DNA of 64,000 nt from contig NZ_CP018047.1 of assembly GCF_002009175.1 (NCBI RefSeq), positions 1 through 64,000 of the forward strand, given 5' to 3'. This DNA is from Streptomyces niveus. Its GTDB lineage: Bacteria > Actinomycetota > Actinomycetes > Streptomycetales > Streptomycetaceae. The notes under the pieces were generated by a model. That model had not been told where the DNA came from. It was given only the letters and a program-made list of their open reading frames with translations, and did not search any database. Both the position numbers and the translations under genes were made by a program. Each line of letters starts with the position of its first letter. Positions within the stretch are counted from its first letter, which is position 1. Positions 60,162 through 64,000 of this stretch are shown one piece after another.

Positions 60162-60976
60162 GGGCGACCAAAGAGGAGATGCGGGCGGACATAGGCGTCG
60201 TGGGAGGAAGCGGCTTCTACGAGCTCCTCACCGACGCCGAGCAGGTGGGGGTCGACACGCCCTACGGAGAGCCGTCCGACCTGGTGTCCGTGGGAAGCGT
60301 CGGTGGCCGGCGTGTGGCCTTCCTGCCAAGACATGGGCGCCGGCACACGCAGGCGCCGCACACGATCAACTATCGAGCGAACGTATGGGCTCTGCGCTCG
60401 CTCGGCGTTCGCCGAATACTGGCACCCTGCGCTGTCGGCTCGCTGCGAAGGGAACTGGGTCCGGGCGCGCTCGTCGTCCCCGACCAACTGGTCGACCGCA
60501 CCAGCGGCCGGGTGCAGACCTTCTACGACGAAGGCGCCGTCCATGTGTCCTTCGCCGACCCGTACTGCGGGCAGGGGCGCACGGCCGTCCTGAAGGCTGC
60601 CGCAGACGCGGGGGACGGTGCCCACGACGGCGGCACAATGGTCGTCGTCGAAGGTCCGCGGTTCTCGACCCGGGCCGAATCCCAGTGGTTCGCCGCAGCT
60701 GGCTGGAGCCTCGTCAACATGACCGGGCACCCCGAGGCCGTGCTCGCCCGGGAACTGGGACTGTGCTACACATCCGTCGCCCTGGTGACAGACCTCGACG
60801 CGGGCATCGACGCGGATGACAGCGTTTCCCAGGAAGACGTCTTCAAGGTCTTCGGTGAGAACACCGAGCGCCTGCGCAATGTGATTCTGGAGGCGGTGAA
60901 GCTGCTCCCTGAGCGGCGGGAGTGCCCCTGCGGCCATGTTTTGGACGGGATTCCCCTTCCGTTCGATCTGCCCTGA
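60158..60976 (+). CDS. mtnP: 5'-methylthioadenosine phosphorylase
   Basis: 272 residues from GTG 60158, overlapping the MtnC stop. PNP/MTAP family II: IGVVGGSGFYELL, FLPRHGRRHTQAPHTINYRAN (phosphate binding), EGPRFSTRAESQWF, NMTGHPEAVLARELGLCY, and TDLDAGID with both Asp residues that favour 6-aminopurines in MTA phosphorylases. It cleaves methylthioadenosine to adenine and methylthioribose-1-phosphate, the substrates of the two halves of the MtnA-Apt fusion. Last gene of the salvage block. Confidence 0.88.
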   Translation: MRATKEEMRADIGVVGGSGFYELLTDAEQVGVDTPYGEPSDLVSVGSVGGRRVAFLPRHGRRHTQAPHTINYRANVWALRSLGVRRILAPCAVGSLRRELGPGALVVPDQLVDRTSGRVQTFYDEGAVHVSFADPYCGQGRTAVLKAAADAGDGAHDGGTMVVVEGPRFSTRAESQWFAAAGWSLVNMTGHPEAVLARELGLCYTSVALVTDLDAGIDADDSVSQEDVFKVFGENTERLRNVILEAVKLLPERRECPCGHVLDGIPLPFDLP

Positions 60977-61690
60977 CAAAGAACTTTCAACCCACTACTC
61001 ATCGAGGGAGGAACGTACTGGGCTACTCGCCCTCAGAGCCGCCAAAGTGCTCATGTTCACGGCTTCCACGCCTTCGATAAAGGCGCGGAAGGGGTCGTAT
61101 ACGGCTCCATGAAGGCTCCGCCGGAGCCTCTCTTCGGCATGCCAACATGACTTCCACATCGTCGCTACATAGCCTTTCACCAGCGAAAACGTCGACTCCT
61201 ATCGCGGTCTTCACGGGCAAAGAAGGGGAGGTCGTGACCTGGTTGACAACTCTGGCCGGCGTAGGGTTTTGTCTAGCGAGCAAAGAGCCGGTAGCCACCG
61301 GATCGGTTCGATGCAATCACCGGATCGGTTCGATGCAATCACCGGATCGCAATCTCAGCCAGCCGCTCTTGAGCCGAGCGCCATTGGGATCGCGGAAATC
61401 CGTGTGTGAACCACTGCCCTGAATTCTCGGTGTTACTTCGGCCAGCTCGGGAAGAGCCCGGATTTCACTCACCTGAATTGACGAATCGGTGCCATTGCCT
61501 TGTCCGGTTCCGGACTGGGCAATGGCCGGCACACATCACAGGAGCAGGACCGGTCGTCGAGAGCTGCCCAGCTGGTGGGCAGCCTGGGTGTGCTCTGCCG
61601 CACCGCGATGAGCGATACGAATCAGCCACGACTGTTGGGCTGCTGACGCTTGGCCAGATCCGCCACGTGCTACTGAATCGAGGGGGACCA
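60977..61690. promoter_or_regulatory. Intergenic region before the terminal NRPS gene
   Basis: About 700 bp with no supported gene; small open frames on either strand have no homology I can see. It contains a TTGACA at 61243-61248 with AT-rich sequence 18 bp on (TTTTGT), a weak promoter candidate, followed by the 22-bp tandem repeats at 61296-61349. AGGGGG at 61681-61686 is the ribosome site of the NRPS gene. The size of the gap suggests that the last NRPS has its own promoter. Confidence 0.45.
61296..61349. repeat. 22-bp tandem repeat, 2.5 copies
   Basis: Two exact tandem copies of a 22-bp unit (CACCGGATCGG followed by TTCGATGCAAT) at 61296-61317 and 61318-61339, then a partial third copy to 61349. 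They lie just downstream of the possible promoter at 61243-61272. They could be operator sites for a regulator, or the product of replication slippage. Confidence 0.7.
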
Positions 61691-64000
61691 ATGGGAAACG
61701 ACAGCAAGAAGTTAGTCCACGAGCGCTTCGCGCTCCGTGCTGCCGTGCAGCCGGACGCGATAGCTGTGGAGCAGGGCGATCAGCGGATCACCTATGCCGA
61801 ACTCGACAGGAACGCGAACCAGTTGGCCAGGTGCCTGAAAGCCGACGGGCTCGGCAAGGGCTCGGTGGTCATGGTCCACCTGGAGCGCTCGATCGACCTG
61901 ATCGTGTCGATGCTGGCCACGTTCAAGGCAGGTGTGGCCTATCTTCCGGTGGAGCCGAGCCTGCCGGACCACCGGGTGGAAACGTTCCTCAAGGAAACCG
62001 GGTGTGCGGCCGTCCTCACCGACGCCGGAGGTATGGATCGCTTCAGCGGACAGGGCCTCTCGGTTCTGGATGTCAGCGCGGTCCGCGGAACGTCTCCGAC
62101 ACGCGCGACCGGCGCTCCGGAGACAACAGTCGACGGGACAGATCGCGCGTACATCATCTACACGTCCGGATCGACCGGCGCTCCGAAGGGGGTCGAGATC
62201 GACCACGGATCGCTCGGTTACCTCTTCGACGAGGTCAACGAGCGCTACGGCATCGGTCCGGAAGACCGGGTGCTTCAGTTCGCGGCCACTACGTTCGACA
62301 CCTCCATCGAGCAGATCCTCGTCACACTGCTGAACGGCGCGGCGCTGATTCTCCCGGATCGCCTCTGGGCACCGAGTGAACTCTCCGGCGAGTTGACCAA
62401 GCACCGCGTAACTGTCATGGACCTGACTCCCTCTTATTGGCGCGCCTTCCTGTCCGAGCTCGCCGGCCCGCGGCCCGCCGAGCTCCCGGTCCGGCTGACG
62501 ATTGTGGGCGGCAGTGCAGTGCATGCAGTCGATTGCAGAACTGCGCTGCGCCTCATGCCGGACTCGCGGCTGGTGAACGCGTACGGACTGACCGAGACGA
62601 CGATCACCTCATCCACGATGGAGATCACACCGCAAGTCCTGCCCGAGCACGGGTCCGCCCCGGTCGGCCGGCCGCTGCCGCACACCGCCGTGCATATCCT
62701 CGACAAGGACATGCACCCTGTTGGGCCGGGCCAGATCGGTGAGATCTACATTTCCGGGCGTGGTGTCGCGCGGGGTTACCTGACGGAGAGCGCCACCCAC
62801 GCACGGTTCCTGCCTGATCCCCACGCGGAGCGATCCGGAACGCGGATGTACCGCACCGGAGACCTCGGCTGCTGGACATCCGACGGAAACCTCGAGATCA
62901 CGGGGCGCGCCGACCGGCAGATCAAGGTGCGCGGTTTCCGCGTCGAGCCGGGCGAGATCGAGGAGGCACTGACTTCGCACGAGCTTGTCGCCGACGCCGC
63001 GGTGAAAACGTACGACCGCCGAGGCGAAGTTGAGATCGCCGCGTACTACGTCTTGACTGCGGCCGATACCCGCGCCCTCAGCTCACGCGACCTGCGTGCC
63101 CATGCCGCCGAACGTCTGCCCAGCTATATGGTCCCGTCGGTGTTCGTCCAACTCGACAAGATGCCGGTGAAGACCAACGGCAAGGTGGACCTGGAGGCCC
63201 TGCCAGAGCCGGACAACGCACTGACGCCGGCATCCGCGGCCTCAGCGAGTGAATCGCAGCAGGCGGGGAGTCTGGTCGAACAAGCCGTGGCCGGGATCTG
63301 GCGCCAAGTGCTCGGCCTGGACGAGGTAAAGCCGGATGGCAACTTCTTCGAACTCGGCGGCAACTCGATCTTGGCAGCCCAGCTTCTTGCGAAGGTGCGG
63401 GCTTCCCTCGGCCTCATGATCACTCAGGTGCGTCCGTTGATCCGGCTCCTGCTCGACGACGCGACGCTCCGCGGTTTCGCGGCTGCGGTGGAGTCGGCGA
63501 GGGCAGGGACGTTCTCCGACGCCGACACGAAGACCGTGAACTTTGACGCCGAAGCCGTTCTGGACGTACCTGTCCAGCGAACGCCGGCAAATCCTGCCCT
63601 GTGGCAGAAGCCGGCCAACATCTTCCTCACCGGCGCCACCGGATTCCTCGGCATCTACCTGCTGCGCGAATTGCTGGCAACCACCGACGCGACCGTGCAC
63701 TGTCTCGTACGGGCCGACGGTCACACCCACGCGATGGATCGCATCCAGGCGAACGCACGGCACTACTTCAAGGACGACCTGTCCGAACACCGAGAGTCCG
63801 GAAGGATCTCCGCCATCCCCGGAGATCTGGCCGAGCCACGCCTCGGTCTATCGGAAGAGAAGTTCGACCAACTGGCCGGCCTCGTCGACGTCATCCACCA
63901 CCCCGGCGGCCTCGTCAACTTCATCTATCCCTACACACACATGCGTGCGGCCAACGTCGAGGGCACACGCGAGATCATTCGTATGGCCGCCCGGTACCGC
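61691..64000 (+). CDS. NRPS, adenylation (Lys/Orn-like) - thiolation - reductase (cut by window end)
   Basis: The first 770 residues are visible, from ATG 61691 behind AGGGGG. It starts directly with an adenylation domain (no condensation domain): YIIYTSGSTGAPKG, FDTSIEQIL, NAYGLTETTITSS, RTGDLGCWTSD. By eye the code is D-T-E-D-I-G-A-I-T, with acidic residues at the positions used to bind Lys or Orn side chains. A thiolation domain follows (ELGGNSILAA, about residue 560). The N-terminus of a thioester reductase has NIFLTGATGFLGIYLLRELL and VNFIYPYTHMRAANVEGT. Release would be as an aldehyde or alcohol, as in isonitrile lipopeptide synthetases. Confidence 0.85.
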   Translation, partial: MGNDSKKLVHERFALRAAVQPDAIAVEQGDQRITYAELDRNANQLARCLKADGLGKGSVVMVHLERSIDLIVSMLATFKAGVAYLPVEPSLPDHRVETFLKETGCAAVLTDAGGMDRFSGQGLSVLDVSAVRGTSPTRATGAPETTVDGTDRAYIIYTSGSTGAPKGVEIDHGSLGYLFDEVNERYGIGPEDRVLQFAATTFDTSIEQILVTLLNGAALILPDRLWAPSELSGELTKHRVTVMDLTPSYWRAFLSELAGPRPAELPVRLTIVGGSAVHAVDCRTALRLMPDSRLVNAYGLTETTITSSTMEITPQVLPEHGSAPVGRPLPHTAVHILDKDMHPVGPGQIGEIYISGRGVARGYLTESATHARFLPDPHAERSGTRMYRTGDLGCWTSDGNLEITGRADRQIKVRGFRVEPGEIEEALTSHELVADAAVKTYDRRGEVEIAAYYVLTAADTRALSSRDLRAHAAERLPSYMVPSVFVQLDKMPVKTNGKVDLEALPEPDNALTPASAASASESQQAGSLVEQAVAGIWRQVLGLDEVKPDGNFFELGGNSILAAQLLAKVRASLGLMITQVRPLIRLLLDDATLRGFAAAVESARAGTFSDADTKTVNFDAEAVLDVPVQRTPANPALWQKPANIFLTGATGFLGIYLLRELLATTDATVHCLVRADGHTHAMDRIQANARHYFKDDLSEHRESGRISAIPGDLAEPRLGLSEEKFDQLAGLVDVIHHPGGLVNFIYPYTHMRAANVEGTREIIRMAARYR

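Noticed and set aside
60995..61180. Minus-strand open frame of 61 codons in the gap after mtnP
   Set aside because: No ribosome site, no recognisable motif, and the composition is not clearly coding.

Overview
The window reads as high-GC actinomycete DNA, most likely Streptomyces or a close relative. The signs are many GTG and TTG starts, stop-start overlaps of the GTGA/ATGA/TTGA type, a WhiB-like protein, an actinobacterial integration host factor, repeated DUF317 proteins and a modular NRPS/PKS cluster. There are two unrelated halves with a worn junction near 28-30 kb.

Left part (1-29.7 kb) is a conjugative-element or plasmid-like island. From 1 to 20.8 kb almost every gene is on the plus strand and tightly coupled: a degenerate relaxase-like protein, a VirD4/TraG-type coupling ATPase, four DUF317 proteins plus a longer DUF317-like one, a tandem family of small paralogues, a frameshifted PAPS-reductase-family gene, a cytosine-C5 methyltransferase and a protein made of two DnaB N-terminal domains. 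An sIHF paralogue lies inside on the other strand. A WhiB-like gene follows, then a 7-repeat, type I-E-like CRISPR array without cas genes, then a tnpB gene whose 3' end abuts the array. From 23.9 to 29.3 kb are plasmid-type hypothetical genes and three nuclease-like genes (CoiA-like, endonuclease VII-like, DUF5655/NucS-like). No integrase is visible. At 29.4-30.1 kb there are recombinase-arm-like repeats, a terminator, a 27-bp match to the 3' end of ychF and a broken TauE/SafE permease gene.

Right part (30.1-64 kb, running off the end) is an NRPS/PKS biosynthetic gene cluster. A minus-strand operon encodes two ATP-grasp ligases, two MFS transporters and a HAD-IIA phosphatase. The divergent plus-strand run encodes an A-T protein with a glycine-like code, a fold-type I PLP enzyme, a Cyc-A(Cys)-T-TE synthetase, an aldolase/phosphatase/dehydrogenase trio, and an isonitrile cassette. 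That cassette has ScoE-like oxidase, FcoT/ScoD-like thioesterase, ACP and acyl-ACP ligase, with a crotonyl-CoA carboxylase/reductase and a KS-AT-DH-ACP PKS interleaved. A methionine-salvage block follows (MtnA-Apt fusion, MtnB, MtnD, MtnC, MtnP). The last gene is an A-T-reductase synthetase cut by the window end.

How it may work together (inference): the cassette makes a beta-isocyano acyl chain, possibly with a branched PKS extension. The NRPSs add glycine-like, cysteine-derived (thiazoline) and Lys/Orn-like residues, and the transporters move a probable metal-binding product. The salvage genes imply that the pathway releases much 5'-methylthioadenosine, perhaps because the PLP enzyme uses S-adenosylmethionine as a carbon donor. 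I do not recognise this gene combination as a described cluster.
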